DNA of 64,000 nucleotides from Sphingomonas koreensis (lineage in GTDB: Bacteria; Pseudomonadota; Alphaproteobacteria; Sphingomonadales; Sphingomonadaceae): contig RCZF01000001.1 in the NCBI GenBank assembly GCA_006438735.1, positions 558,001-622,000 of the forward strand, in the 5' to 3' direction. Shown one piece after another: positions 52,109 through 61,713 of this stretch. Numbering within the stretch: position 1 is the first letter of the stretch; each line of letters begins with the position of its first letter. The notes beneath the pieces are model-generated. The model did no database searches and was not told where the DNA came from. It worked only from the letters and a program-made list of their open reading frames with translations. Both the position numbers and the translations under genes were made by a program.

Positions 52109-53365
52109 ATGCGGCGCGTTGTCGTAACCGGATTGGGGCTCGTCACGCCTCTGGGAGCCGATGTTGAAACGGCTTGGGCCAACATCATCGCCGGCAAATC
52201 GGGCGCCGGTCCGATCACGCGCTTCGACGCGTCGGACCAGAAGTGCCGCATCGCCTGCGAGGTCAAGCCGGCCGATCACGCCTATGGCTTCGATCCGAAC
52301 CTGCGCGTCGATCACAAGGTGCAACGCCAGGTAGATCCGTTCATTATCTATGGCATCGACGCCGCGGGCCAGGCGATCGAGGATGCCGGGCTCGAGAATA
52401 TGAGCGATGAGCTCAAGCTGCGTACCGGCGTCTCGATCGGCTCGGGGATCGGCGGCTTGCCGGGAATCGAGATCGAATCGATCAATCTGCACGAGCGCGG
52501 CCCCGGTCGGGTCAGCCCGCACTTCGTCCACGGCCGTCTGATCAACCTGATCAGCGGTCAGGTCTCGATCAAATACGGCCTGATGGGTCCGAACCATGCG
52601 GTCGTGACCGCCTGTTCGACCGGCGCGCATTCGATCGGCGATGCGGCGCGGATGATCAAGGACGACGATGCCGACATCATGCTGGCGGGCGGTGCCGAGG
52701 GGACGATCAACCCGCTCGGCGTTGCGGGGTTCGCGCAGGCGCGGGCGCTCAACATGAGCATGAACGATCGCCCCACCGAGGCGAGCCGGCCCTATGACAA
52801 GGACCGCGACGGCTTCGTGATGGGCGAGGGCGCAGGCGTCGTCGTGCTCGAGGAATATGAACACGCCAAGGCGCGCGGCGCGAAGATCTACGCCGAGGTT
52901 GTGGGATATGGCCTGTCGGGCGACGCCTATCACGTCACCGCCCCGCATCCCGAGGGCAAGGGCGCCGAACTCGCGATGCGCATGGCGCTGCGCAAGGCAG
53001 GCATGCAGCCGTCCGACATCGATTACATCAATGCCCACGGCACCTCGACGATGGCCGATACGATCGAACTCGCCGCGGCGAAGCGCGTGTTCGGCGACGA
53101 TCTCTCGGGCGCGTCGATGTCGAGCACGAAATCGGCGATCGGGCATCTGCTTGGCGGTGCCGGCGCGGTGGAGAGCATCTTCTGCATCCTGGCGATCCGC
53201 GACCAGATCGTGCCACCGACGCTCAACCTCGACAATCCGGACGAGGGGACCGAAGGCGTCGACCTGGTCCCCCATGTCGCCAAGAAACGCGAAGTTAAAG
53301 CGGTCCTCAACAACAGCTTCGGCTTCGGCGGCACCAATGCGTCGCTGGTGATGAAGGCGGTTTAA
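52109..53365 (+). CDS. fabF: 3-oxoacyl-ACP synthase II FabF
   Basis: A 418-residue condensing enzyme that elongates acyl-ACP with malonyl-ACP. The catalytic triad is visible: Cys in TACSTGAHS, His in NAHGTSTM and His in KSAIGHLLGGAG; the GFGGTNAS C-terminus is standard. Gene order and length agree. A REPIN-like repeat separates it from mltG. Confidence 0.97.
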   Translation: MRRVVVTGLGLVTPLGADVETAWANIIAGKSGAGPITRFDASDQKCRIACEVKPADHAYGFDPNLRVDHKVQRQVDPFIIYGIDAAGQAIEDAGLENMSDELKLRTGVSIGSGIGGLPGIEIESINLHERGPGRVSPHFVHGRLINLISGQVSIKYGLMGPNHAVVTACSTGAHSIGDAARMIKDDDADIMLAGGAEGTINPLGVAGFAQARALNMSMNDRPTEASRPYDKDRDGFVMGEGAGVVVLEEYEHAKARGAKIYAEVVGYGLSGDAYHVTAPHPEGKGAELAMRMALRKAGMQPSDIDYINAHGTSTMADTIELAAAKRVFGDDLSGASMSSTKSAIGHLLGGAGAVESIFCILAIRDQIVPPTLNLDNPDEGTEGVDLVPHVAKKREVKAVLNNSFGFGGTNASLVMKAV

Positions 53366-53376
53366 TGCCCCTACGT

Positions 53377-53443
53377 CCGTTCGCCCTGAGCCTGTCGAAG
53401 GGCGCAGGCGCCAACCGTGCTTCGACAAGCTCAGCACGAACGG
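53377..53443. repeat. REPIN-like inverted repeat, family B (fabF-mltG)
   Basis: CCGTTCGCCCTGAGCCTGTCGAAG and CTTCGACAAGC...CACGAACGG arms flank a short centre. It matches the element at 7081-7168. It ends ten bases before the mltG ATG, so a folded mRNA hairpin would lie directly upstream of that gene's ribosome-binding site. Confidence 0.8.
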
Positions 53444-53453
53444 TCGAGGGATA

Positions 53454-54422
53454 ATGCGCAAGCTCGGCTGTTTCGGCTTCCTGCTCGCGATCGCGGCGAT
53501 CGGGGCGCTGTTCCTGTTCGTCCAGAGCTGGGGCGGCGCGGGGCCGGCGAAGCAGAATCTCAGCGTCGTCGTCCACGACGGCGCCACGCTGTCGAGCGCG
53601 GCCGACGAGTTGCAAAAGGCCGGCGCGATCCGCGCGGCGAGCCGCTTCGTCATGCTGTCCAAGCTGCTCGGATCGAGCACGCCGATCAAGGCCGGCGAAT
53701 ATCGCATCCCCGCGCATCTCAGCCAGTCGGACATCCTCAAGCTGATGCAGGGCGGCAAGACGCTGCAACGGCTGGTGGCGGTGCCTGAAGGGCTGCCCTC
53801 GGTGATGGTCCGCGACCGGCTGATGGCCGCCAAGGGGCTGACCGGCGTGATCGGCGTTCCCGCCGAGGGCTCGGTGCTGCCCGACAGCTACAGCTACGAA
53901 CGCGACGATACGCGCGCCTCGGTGCTCAAGCGCATGCAGACGGCGATGACCAAGTATCTCGCCGCCGCCTGGGCGAAACGCGCGCCAGGCCTGGTGGTGA
54001 CGACGCCGCAGCAGGCGCTGACGCTCGCCGCGATCGTCGAGAAGGAAACCGCCAAGCCAAGCGAACGTGCGATGGTCGCGGGCGTCTATTCGAACCGGCT
54101 ACGCGTCGGCATGCCGCTCCAGGCCGATCCGACGATCATCTATCCGATCACCAAGGGGCGCCCGCTCGGCCGCCGCATCCTCGAGTCCGAGGTGCACGCC
54201 AAGAACGCCTACAACACCTATGCAATGACCGGTTTGCCCGCCGGCCCGATCTGCAACCCCGGCCGCGCCTCGATCGATGCGGTGCTGCACCCGGCGACGA
54301 CCAAGGCGCTCTATTTCGTGGCCGATGGCACCGGCGGCCATGTCTTTGCCGATACGCTCGCCGAGCATAACGCCAATGTCGCCAAATGGTACGCAATCAG
54401 GCACGCGCGGGGGGAGATGTAA
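53454..54422 (+). CDS. mltG: Endolytic murein transglycosylase MltG
   Basis: A 322-residue inner-membrane protein that cuts nascent glycan strands. One N-terminal membrane segment (FGFLLAIAAIGALFLFV) is followed by a LysM-like region (LSSAADELQKAGAI) and the YceG catalytic domain with the glutamate in AAIVEKETAKPSER and QADPTIIYP, then TYAMTGLPAGPICNPG, all family hallmarks. GAGGGA immediately before ATG supports the start. Confidence 0.95.
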   Translation: MRKLGCFGFLLAIAAIGALFLFVQSWGGAGPAKQNLSVVVHDGATLSSAADELQKAGAIRAASRFVMLSKLLGSSTPIKAGEYRIPAHLSQSDILKLMQGGKTLQRLVAVPEGLPSVMVRDRLMAAKGLTGVIGVPAEGSVLPDSYSYERDDTRASVLKRMQTAMTKYLAAAWAKRAPGLVVTTPQQALTLAAIVEKETAKPSERAMVAGVYSNRLRVGMPLQADPTIIYPITKGRPLGRRILESEVHAKNAYNTYAMTGLPAGPICNPGRASIDAVLHPATTKALYFVADGTGGHVFADTLAEHNANVAKWYAIRHARGEM

Positions 54423-54450
54423 GACCGCCTGCAATTGTTGAGAACGGCCT

Positions 54451-54663
54451 TCAAACGACGTCGCAAATTGCAATCGCCAGGCCCAAAATTGCGATTGTCC
54501 CAAACGCTGTTGCGACTCCCCAAAAGGCAATTGGGTTGCTGTCTCTCCGGACTTAGAGTGTTTTGCTATAATTGACCGGCATCTCGCCGGTAATAACGCC
54601 TACAGCGATCGCTCCGGCGAACAACAGGAAGAGCAAGACACCGCCGGCATCAATGTTGGTCAT
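54451..54663 (-). pseudogene. Small two-span membrane protein broken by an in-frame stop
   Basis: Read from ATG 54663, the frame codes MTNIDAGGVLLFLLFAGAIA and ends at TAA (54555-54553) after 36 residues. The same frame continues after that stop as RRDSNPIAFWGVATAFGTIA with a second hydrophobic span, to TGA at 54451. The R-x-x-NP-x-x-FW element joining two spans is common in small sphingomonad membrane proteins, so this looks like one gene of about 70 residues split by a nonsense change. Stop-codon read-through or a sequence error cannot be excluded. The remaining bases of this 330-base gap show no gene. Confidence 0.5.
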
Positions 54664-54751
54664 GGGAAAAGTTACCAGCCCCGGGAATCCGACACAACTG
54701 GGATTTAGACTACCGAGCAAATCCCGCTCGCCGGACACGAAGGGCGCTTGG

Positions 54752-55354
54752 TTAGCCCCGTAATCCCGCCGCCGCCCGTGCTTTCGCTTCCACCTCGGCC
54801 ATCGTGCCGCCCGTCACCCAGCTACCGCCGACGCACAGCACCGGATCGAACGCCAGCCACTCGGGCGCGGTCGCTTCGGTGATACCGCCGGTCGGGCAGA
54901 ATTGGCACTGGTAGAAGGGCGCGGCGAGGCTCTTTAGTGCCTTCAACCCGCCCGACGCCTCGGCCGGGAAGAACTTGAAATGCGTGAGGCCGAGATCGAG
55001 GCCGCGCATGATGTCGCCGGCGTTGGCGATGCCGGGGAGATAGGGAACACCCGAATCGATGATCGGCCGCGCGATCCGATCGGTCAGGCCCGGCGAGACG
55101 ATGAACTCGGCGCCGGCTTCCACCACCTGCTCGAATTGCTCGGTGCTGATCACGGTGCCCGCGCCGACGATCGCGCCCTCGACCTGCTTCATCTCGCGGA
55201 TCGCGTCGAGCGCGCACGCCGTGCGCATCGTCACTTCGAGCACCCGCAGCCCGCCCGCCACCAGCGCCTCGGCCAGCGGCCTTGCGGTCGCGGCGTCGTC
55301 GATCACCAGCACGGGAATGACGGCGCTGGTGCGCATGATCTCTTCGATGGTCAT
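54752..55354 (-). CDS. eda: KDPG aldolase Eda
   Basis: A 200-residue class I aldolase that splits 2-keto-3-deoxy-6-phosphogluconate to pyruvate and glyceraldehyde-3-phosphate. It has VIPVLVIDD, VGAGTVIS and the Schiff-base lysine in HFKFFPAEASGG, and CPTGGI. Length is standard. Its ATG overlaps the glk stop by four bases. Last gene of the Entner-Doudoroff operon. Confidence 0.97.
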   Translation of the reverse strand: MTIEEIMRTSAVIPVLVIDDAATARPLAEALVAGGLRVLEVTMRTACALDAIREMKQVEGAIVGAGTVISTEQFEQVVEAGAEFIVSPGLTDRIARPIIDSGVPYLPGIANAGDIMRGLDLGLTHFKFFPAEASGGLKALKSLAAPFYQCQFCPTGGITEATAPEWLAFDPVLCVGGSWVTGGTMAEVEAKARAAAGLRG

Positions 55355-56334
55355 TGCGTATGCTCCTGCGCGAAGGCGGCGGCGGCGCCGAACAGGCCCG
55401 GCTGCGGATGGGTGATGAGCTTGACCGGGATCGTCGACATCAGTTGCTGAAAGCGCCCCTTGGCGACGAAGCGCTGGCCGAAGCCCGATTCGAGCAGATT
55501 GTCCTTGAGCCTGAGGCCCAGGCCGCCGGCGATCACCACGCCGGTCGGCCCGTGCGCCAGCGCGAGATCGCCCGCCACCGCGCCGAGCGCGAGGCAGAAG
55601 CGGTCCATCGCCGCCACCGCGAGGCTGTCCTTGCCGTCGAACGCGAGATCCCAGATCGTGCGGTCGTCGCGGTGCTGCGTCACCTTCTTGCCCTCGATCT
55701 GCGCCAGCGTTTCGTAGATCGCGACGATCGCCGGCCCCGAGCACACGCGTTCGGCCGAAACCCGCGTGAAGGTCTTGCGCAAGCGACGGACGAGCTCGTC
55801 CTCGATGCCGTCGAGCGGGGCGAAATCCATATGCCCGCCCTCGGTCTCGATCACATGATAGCCGCGGGTCTTGGTCTTGAGCACCTGCGCGACGCCCAGC
55901 CCGGTGCCGGGGCCCGCCACGGTGATCGATCCATGCTCGGGCAGCGCCTTGTCGGGGCCGCAGAGATGGATGAACCATTTGTCGTCGAGCTGACCGACCG
56001 CATGACCCACCGCGCCGAAATCGTTGATCAGCGTCCAGGTATCGACCTCCAGCCGAGAATTGATCAGCGGCGGACGGATAATCCAGGGATTGTTGGTCAG
56101 CTTGATCAGCGTGTCGTTGATCGGCGAGGCGACCGCGATCGCCGCGGCGCGCGGCAGGTCGCGCCCGATCTGTTTGCCGAACGCCTGCCAGGCGAGCTGC
56201 AAGCTGCCGTGGTGCGCGGTTTCCAGCGTCACCGGCTCGCCGAGCGAGACGACATGGCCATCGGCGACTTCGGCGATGGCGAAGCGCGCATTGGTGCCGC
56301 CGATATCCGCCGCGACGACTTCGCGCGCGCTCAT
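55351..56334 (-). CDS. glk: Glucokinase
   Basis: A 327-residue glucokinase of the Glk group. ADIGGTNARFAI binds phosphate, and the ATP/glucose segments INDFGAVGHAV and VAGPGTGLGVAQVLK are in order. The family members of ROK type have a CXCGXXGC zinc motif, which is absent here, consistent with the Glk (not ROK) class. It overlaps edd and eda by four bases each. It supplies glucose-6-phosphate to the pathway. Confidence 0.95.
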   Translation of the reverse strand: MSAREVVAADIGGTNARFAIAEVADGHVVSLGEPVTLETAHHGSLQLAWQAFGKQIGRDLPRAAAIAVASPINDTLIKLTNNPWIIRPPLINSRLEVDTWTLINDFGAVGHAVGQLDDKWFIHLCGPDKALPEHGSITVAGPGTGLGVAQVLKTKTRGYHVIETEGGHMDFAPLDGIEDELVRRLRKTFTRVSAERVCSGPAIVAIYETLAQIEGKKVTQHRDDRTIWDLAFDGKDSLAVAAMDRFCLALGAVAGDLALAHGPTGVVIAGGLGLRLKDNLLESGFGQRFVAKGRFQQLMSTIPVKLITHPQPGLFGAAAAFAQEHTQ

Positions 56335-58148
56335 GCGTGCATCGTCGCCAGAAGCGCGGACCCGCCGCGCTCGGCCTCGTTGGCGTTGGCACGCATCAGG
56401 CCGAACAGCTCGCGGCCCATGCCCTCGGTCGGCTCCGGCGCGGCGGCCTGCGGGCGCGCCACCCACTCTTGTTCGTCGACCATCGCCTGCAATTCCCCCG
56501 TTGCCGCATCGACCCGGATCAGATCGCCGTCGCGGATCTTGCCGATCGGCCCGCCGCCCAACGCCTCGGGGCTGACGTGGATCGCGCACGGCACCTTGCC
56601 GCTCGCGCCCGACATCCGGCCATCGGTGACCAGGGCGACCTTGTGGCCGCGGTTCTGCACGACGCCCAGCGCCGGGGTCAGCTTGTGCAATTCGGGCATG
56701 CCATTGGCGCGGGGGCCCTGGAAGCGGACGACGACGACGACGTCGCGATCGAGCTCGCCGGCCTTGAACGCGGCCAGCACCGACGCCTGATCGGAAAACA
56801 CCCGGGCAGGGGCCTCGATCGTCCAGCGCTCACGTTCGACCGCGGAGACCTTGATGCAGGCGCGGCCGATATTGCCCTTGAGCATGCGAAAGCCGCCCTC
56901 GGAAGAGAAGGGATCGCTCACCGGGCGCAGGATCGTCTCGTCGCCGCTGGCGCCGGGATCGGCCCAGCCGAGCGTATCGCCATCGATCTGCGGCTTTTCG
57001 GCATAAGCCGAAAGATCGCCGTCGCCGACGGTCAAAATGTCGCGGTGGACGAGCCCGGCCGAGAGCAATTCGCGGATCACGAACGCCATGCCGCCGGCCG
57101 CCTCGAAGCCGTTCACGTCGGCCGCGCCGTTGGGATACACCCGCGCGATCATCGGCACGACCTTGGACAGGCGATCGAAATCGTCCCAATCGATCACGAT
57201 TCCCGCCGCTGCGGCGATGGCGGGGAGGTGGATCAGGTGATTGGTCGATCCGCCCGTCGCGAGCAGGCCGACAGCGGCGTTGACGATCGCCTTTTCATCG
57301 ACGCACAGCCCCAGCGGCCGATAATCGTCGCCGTCCCAGCCGATCTTGGCCAGCCGATGGACGGCGGCGCGCGTCAGTTCCTGGCGAAGCTTGGTGCCGG
57401 GATTGACGAACGCCGATCCGGGGACGTGGAGCCCCATCATCTCCATCATCATCTGGTTGGTGTTGGCCGTGCCGTAGAAGGTGCAAGTGCCCTTCGAATG
57501 ATAGGCGCCGATCTCGGCGTCGAGCAATTCCTCGCGGCCGACCTTGCCCTCGGCAAAAAGCTCGCGGACGTGCGCCTTTTCCTTGTTGGGCAGGCCCGAC
57601 GGCATCGGCCCGCCGGGGATCAGGATCGTCGGCAGATGGCCGAAGCGGAGCGCGCCCATCAGCAGGCCGGGAACGATCTTGTCGCAAATGCCGAGCAGCG
57701 CCGCGCCCTCGAACATGCCGTGGCTCAGCGCGATCGCGGTCGACAGCGCGATGGTGTCGCGGCTGAACAGCGACAGCTCCATGCCCGGATAGCCCTGCGT
57801 CACGCCGTCGCACATCGCCGGCACGCCGCCCGCGACCTGCGCCGTCACGCCGGCTTCGCGCGCCCACACCTTCATCTGCTCGGGATAACGATAATAGGTC
57901 GCATGCGCTGAGAGCATGTCGTTGTAAGCCGTTACGATTCCGATGTTAACTGCGCGCGCCGACTTCAGTTGATCGCGATCCTCCTCGGTGCCGGCAAAGC
58001 CGTGCGCAAGGTTGGCGCAGCCGAGATTGGGTCGCATCGATCCGGCGTCGCGCTCGCGCTCGATCAGCGCGAGATAGGCGCTGCGCGACGACTTCGATCG
58101 CTCGATGATGCGATCGGTGACGGCGGCGATCCCGGCGTGGAGCGTCAT
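56331..58148 (-). CDS. edd: 6-phosphogluconate dehydratase Edd
   Basis: A 605-residue IlvD/Edd family [4Fe-4S] enzyme that dehydrates 6-phosphogluconate to KDPG. Cluster-binding cysteines fit in VPAMCDGVTQG and LGICDKIVPG; TGGSTNHLIHLPAIA and VTDGRMSGASGKVP are signature stretches. ATG 58148 overlaps the pgl stop. Length is normal for Edd. Confidence 0.96.
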   Translation of the reverse strand: MTLHAGIAAVTDRIIERSKSSRSAYLALIERERDAGSMRPNLGCANLAHGFAGTEEDRDQLKSARAVNIGIVTAYNDMLSAHATYYRYPEQMKVWAREAGVTAQVAGGVPAMCDGVTQGYPGMELSLFSRDTIALSTAIALSHGMFEGAALLGICDKIVPGLLMGALRFGHLPTILIPGGPMPSGLPNKEKAHVRELFAEGKVGREELLDAEIGAYHSKGTCTFYGTANTNQMMMEMMGLHVPGSAFVNPGTKLRQELTRAAVHRLAKIGWDGDDYRPLGLCVDEKAIVNAAVGLLATGGSTNHLIHLPAIAAAAGIVIDWDDFDRLSKVVPMIARVYPNGAADVNGFEAAGGMAFVIRELLSAGLVHRDILTVGDGDLSAYAEKPQIDGDTLGWADPGASGDETILRPVSDPFSSEGGFRMLKGNIGRACIKVSAVERERWTIEAPARVFSDQASVLAAFKAGELDRDVVVVVRFQGPRANGMPELHKLTPALGVVQNRGHKVALVTDGRMSGASGKVPCAIHVSPEALGGGPIGKIRDGDLIRVDAATGELQAMVDEQEWVARPQAAAPEPTEGMGRELFGLMRANANEAERGGSALLATMHA

Positions 58149-58855
58149 GCCGCGCTCCAATGGATGTCGACCGGCAATTCCACATCGGCGAGCACACGGC
58201 CGACCGGCAGGCTCGACGAGGGGCCTTCTTCGATCGCGCGCTCCAACACCTTTTTCTTGTCTTCGCCGGTGATCGCGATCATCAGCGCGCGGGCCGAGAT
58301 AATCGCTTCGCGCGACAGTGTGACGCGGGGCACCGGGGCTTCGGGCGGCAGCGGATCGGGCATCACGCCCAGCGCGCGGCGTTCCTTGGGGCCGCTTAGC
58401 GCCTCGTCGTAATCGGGACCGGGGAAGATCGAGGCGCAATGCCCGTCGCCGCCGATGCCGAGCAGGCACAGATCGAGCGGCCAGTGGAGATCCTGCAGGA
58501 TCGCATCGGCGGCGCGACCGGCCGCCTTGTAATCGGGCGCGGTCGCGCTGATGAGCGGGATCACCCGTGCGCCCTTCGGCAGGAACGCCTTGCCGATCGC
58601 GGTGACGTTCGACAGCGGATCGCCCAGCGGCACGATGCGATCGTCGCCGGGAATGATCGTCACGCGCTTCCAGTCGATCTTGGCCTCGGCGAGCTTGGCA
58701 TAGATCGGCATCGGCGTTTTGCCGCCGGCGAGCGCGATGACGGCGGCGCCGCGCGCATCGATCGCGCTGTCGATGATGAATCCGATATCGCCCGCGACCG
58801 CCGCGGCGAACTCATCGGCGTCGTCATAATCCCACCATTCGATCTCGGTCATCAT
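58145..58855 (-). CDS. pgl: 6-phosphogluconolactonase
   Basis: A 236-residue enzyme of the glucosamine-6-phosphate isomerase fold that hydrolyses 6-phosphogluconolactone. Typical segments are ALAGGKTPMPIYAKL, IIPGDDRIVPLGDPLSN and LGIGGDGHCASIFPG. Two adjacent ATG codons (58855 and 58852) could serve as start. The gene lies between zwf and edd, which fixes its role, and 37 bases separate it from the zwf stop. Confidence 0.94.
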   Translation of the reverse strand: MMTEIEWWDYDDADEFAAAVAGDIGFIIDSAIDARGAAVIALAGGKTPMPIYAKLAEAKIDWKRVTIIPGDDRIVPLGDPLSNVTAIGKAFLPKGARVIPLISATAPDYKAAGRAADAILQDLHWPLDLCLLGIGGDGHCASIFPGPDYDEALSGPKERRALGVMPDPLPPEAPVPRVTLSREAIISARALMIAITGEDKKKVLERAIEEGPSSSLPVGRVLADVELPVDIHWSAA

Positions 58856-58892
58856 ATATCCTATTTAATCACAACAAACTGGCGGAGGTTCT

Positions 58893-60353
58893 TCAATCGT
58901 CCTGCCAGGTAACCCCATCACGCTCGGTTAGCGCGATCGCGCTCGATGGGCCCCAGCTTCCCGACGAATAGCTTTTCGGCTTGGTGTCGTTCGCCGCCCA
59001 GCCGGCGCGAATCGCGTCGATCCAGGTCCATTGCGCTTCTACCTCGTCGCGGCGCACGAACAGCGTCTGGTCGCCCTCGATCAGATCGAGCAGTAGCCTT
59101 TCATACGCGATGCGCCGCCGCGTGCCCGCGAACTCGGCGTCGAGGCTAAGGTTCAGCGGAACCTCGCGCAGCCGCACGCCGTCACGATCGAGCCCTGGCT
59201 CCTTCGCCATCACCAGCAACTCGATATATTCCTCTGGCTGGAGGCGAATAATCAGCGTGTTGGGCTGCAGCAGCCCGCCGCGTCCGGCGAACATCGAATG
59301 CGGCACCGCCTTGAACTGGATCGCGATCTCGCTCCGCCGCGTCGCCATGCGCTTGCCCGTGCGCAAATAGAAGGGCACGCCCTGCCAGCGCCAATTGTCG
59401 ATATGCGCCTTGATCGCGACGAACGTCTCTGTGGTGGAGGGTTTGCCGAGCTCGTCGGTATAGGACTTGACGATTTCGGTGCCGATCGCTCCGGCACCAT
59501 ATTGGCCGGTAACGGTGACGTGCGGCACTTCCTCGGGCTCGATCGGGCGGAGCGATCGAAACACCTTGACCTTCTCGTCGCGCACCGCGGTGCCGTCGAA
59601 GCGGGCAGGGGGCTCCATCGCCACCAGCGCGAGCAATTGCAGGATATGGTTCTGCACCATGTCGCGCAGCGCGCCGGTGCCCTCATAATAGCCCGCACGC
59701 TCCTCCAACCCGACCGTCTCGGCGATCGTGATCTGGACGTTGTCGATGCCCTGCGCATTCCACACAGGCTCGAAAAACGAATTGCCGAAGCGCAGCGCCA
59801 GGATGTTCTGCACCGTCTCCTTGCCGAGGTAGTGGTCGAAGCGGAAGGTGCGATCCTCGGGGAAGACCGAGGCGACCGCATCGTTGATCTTCTGGCTTGA
59901 AGGAAGGTCCTCGCCGAGCGGCTTTTCGAGCCCGATCCGCACCAGCCCGTGTGCGAGGCCGACCGATTCGAGACCCTTGATCGTCGGTTCGAACAGCGAC
60001 GGTGCGGTCGACAGGAAAATCGCCATCCCGCCGGCCGTGTCGCCGATCTTCTTGGCGAGATTGGGGAAGCCCTCCGGGTGGGTGATGTCGAGTGCCTGAT
60101 AGGAAAGCCGCGTCAGGAACTGCTTGATCTTCGCCTTGTCCTTGAGCTCCTTGGGCAGGAACTCCTCGAGCGCCTTGGCGGCGAACGCCTGATAGCTCTT
60201 GTCGTCGTAATCGCTGCGCGCGGTGCCGATGATCGTCAAATCCTCGGGAAGCAGCCCGTCGTCATAAAGCCCGAAAAGCGATGGCAGCAACATGCGCTGC
60301 GCAAGATCGCCGGTCGCGCCGAACAGCAGCAGTTTGGAAACGGGCTGACGCAT
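58893..60353 (-). CDS. zwf: Glucose-6-phosphate 1-dehydrogenase
   Basis: A 486-residue NADP-dependent enzyme that commits glucose-6-phosphate to the Entner-Doudoroff route. LLFGATGDLAQRMLLPSLF binds the dinucleotide and FDHYLGKETVQN is the substrate motif with the catalytic region. ATG 60353 has AAGGGAG eight bases upstream; an earlier ATG at 60386 lies at the end of argC. First gene of the operon, 29 bases after argC. Confidence 0.97.
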   Translation of the reverse strand: MRQPVSKLLLFGATGDLAQRMLLPSLFGLYDDGLLPEDLTIIGTARSDYDDKSYQAFAAKALEEFLPKELKDKAKIKQFLTRLSYQALDITHPEGFPNLAKKIGDTAGGMAIFLSTAPSLFEPTIKGLESVGLAHGLVRIGLEKPLGEDLPSSQKINDAVASVFPEDRTFRFDHYLGKETVQNILALRFGNSFFEPVWNAQGIDNVQITIAETVGLEERAGYYEGTGALRDMVQNHILQLLALVAMEPPARFDGTAVRDEKVKVFRSLRPIEPEEVPHVTVTGQYGAGAIGTEIVKSYTDELGKPSTTETFVAIKAHIDNWRWQGVPFYLRTGKRMATRRSEIAIQFKAVPHSMFAGRGGLLQPNTLIIRLQPEEYIELLVMAKEPGLDRDGVRLREVPLNLSLDAEFAGTRRRIAYERLLLDLIEGDQTLFVRRDEVEAQWTWIDAIRAGWAANDTKPKSYSSGSWGPSSAIALTERDGVTWQDD

Positions 60354-60382
60354 GAATTCTCCCTTGGTGGCGGGCGATGACG

Positions 60383-61321
60383 TCATAGCGTCAACCCGGC
60401 GACCGGATCGAGTCCGGCCATGATGTTGAGATTCTGGACCGCGGCGCCGGCCGCGCCCTTGCCGAGATTATCGAGCGTGGCGATCAACCGCGCCTGGCCG
60501 GTCTCGGCATTGCCATGAACGCGCAAGGTCATCCGATCGGTCCCGGCGTCGGCGGCGATATCGACGACATCGCCGTCGCCGCCACCGGTGACGGCAACCA
60601 GCCGCGATCCCTCATAGGTCTCGCGCAGCGCCGCTTCGATCGCGTCGAGCGACGGCCGCCGGCCGAAGGCGTGGAGCGGCAGCGGCACCTCGACGATCAT
60701 GCCGCGATAGGTCCGCGCGACGGCGGGCGCGAAGATCGGCGGGTGCGCCAGCCGTGCATGGCGCTGCATTTCGCCGACATGCTTGTGCGCCAGGCCGAGC
60801 GCATACGCGCGAAACGCGGCGCCGCCCCGGCCGCCGTCGGCCTCGAATTCGGCGATCATCGCCTTGCCACCGCCCGAATAACCCGAGGTAGCGTTAACAC
60901 TGATCGGCCAATCATGCGGCACCAATCCGGCGCGGACCAGCGGCCTGATCAGCGCCAGAAAGCCCGTCGGATAACAGCCGGGATTGCTGACCCGCGTCGC
61001 GGCGGCGATAGCGGCGTCCTGACCCGGCTCCAGCTCGGCGAAGCCGTAAGTCCAGCCATCGGCGGTGCGATGCGCGGTGGAGGCGTCGATCACCCGAGTG
61101 CGCGGCGTGTCGATCAGGCTGACGGCTTCGCGCGCCGCGGCGTCGGGCAGGCACAGGATGACGAAATCGGCATCGTTGAGCGCCTCGCGCCGGGCCCTGG
61201 CGTCCTTGCGGTCGGCCTCGCCGAGCGCGATGATCGTCAAATCCTCTCGTCCTGCCAGCCGCTCGCGAATTTCGAGCCCGGTGGTCCCGGCGGCGCCGTC
61301 GATGAAGACGCTGGCGATCAC
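60383..61321 (-). CDS. argC: N-acetyl-gamma-glutamyl-phosphate reductase ArgC (type 2)
   Basis: A 312-residue arginine-biosynthesis enzyme of the shorter type 2. It has FIDGAAGTTGLEIRERL for NADP binding, the catalytic cysteine in SNPGCYPTGFLAL and NATSGYSGGGK. The GTG start overlaps the stop of the SH3-domain gene by four bases. Other arg genes are not in the window. Confidence 0.95.
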   Translation of the reverse strand: MIASVFIDGAAGTTGLEIRERLAGREDLTIIALGEADRKDARARREALNDADFVILCLPDAAAREAVSLIDTPRTRVIDASTAHRTADGWTYGFAELEPGQDAAIAAATRVSNPGCYPTGFLALIRPLVRAGLVPHDWPISVNATSGYSGGGKAMIAEFEADGGRGGAAFRAYALGLAHKHVGEMQRHARLAHPPIFAPAVARTYRGMIVEVPLPLHAFGRRPSLDAIEAALRETYEGSRLVAVTGGGDGDVVDIAADAGTDRMTLRVHGNAETGQARLIATLDNLGKGAAGAAVQNLNIMAGLDPVAGLTL

Positions 61322-61713
61322 GCCGCGTCGTCCGTCACGACCATCGGCATCAGTGCGTCGTTCGCCACATAGCCGACCATCCGATCGGCACGGCACTGGC
61401 CCCAACTATGGGTGTTGGCGATTTCCAGCACGTCGAAGATGTCGCCCGGCTCGAGCTGTGACACCGCATCCGCGCCGGCCGCGGCAGTCGCCAGTACCGG
61501 AGTCGCAACGGTCGCGGCCATTGCCAGTGGTTGCACGTAGTGCGGCGCGAATACTTTGTCCGCCAGGCGGACGTCGGCCAGATCGCGGCGCACCGCATTG
61601 ATTGCCGGATCGAGCGTAACCGACGGGCCGGTAAGCGCAAAAGCGCTATGCGACGGCGTGGCGGACGGCGGGGAGGGGGGTGTCGTCGTTGAGGAAGTGA
61701 CCGAACTCTTCAA
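61318..61713 (-). CDS. Bacterial SH3-domain protein upstream of argC, start uncertain
   Basis: A protein of about 131 residues. From SHSAFALTGPSVTLDPAINA to the end it resembles the N-terminal SH3b part of NlpC/P60 (C40) wall peptidases from sphingomonads (LADVRLADKVFAPHY, LEPGDIFDVLEI, VGYVANDALMP), but no peptidase domain follows; the gene stops and argC begins. No canonical start is found just before the conserved part: TTG 61713 (after GGGGCAGG) lies inside marR, and GTG 61593 would remove conserved residues. I use 61713. It may be a truncated relative or a targeting domain alone. Confidence 0.6.
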   Translation of the reverse strand: MKSSVTSSTTTPPSPPSATPSHSAFALTGPSVTLDPAINAVRRDLADVRLADKVFAPHYVQPLAMAATVATPVLATAAAGADAVSQLEPGDIFDVLEIANTHSWGQCRADRMVGYVANDALMPMVVTDDAA

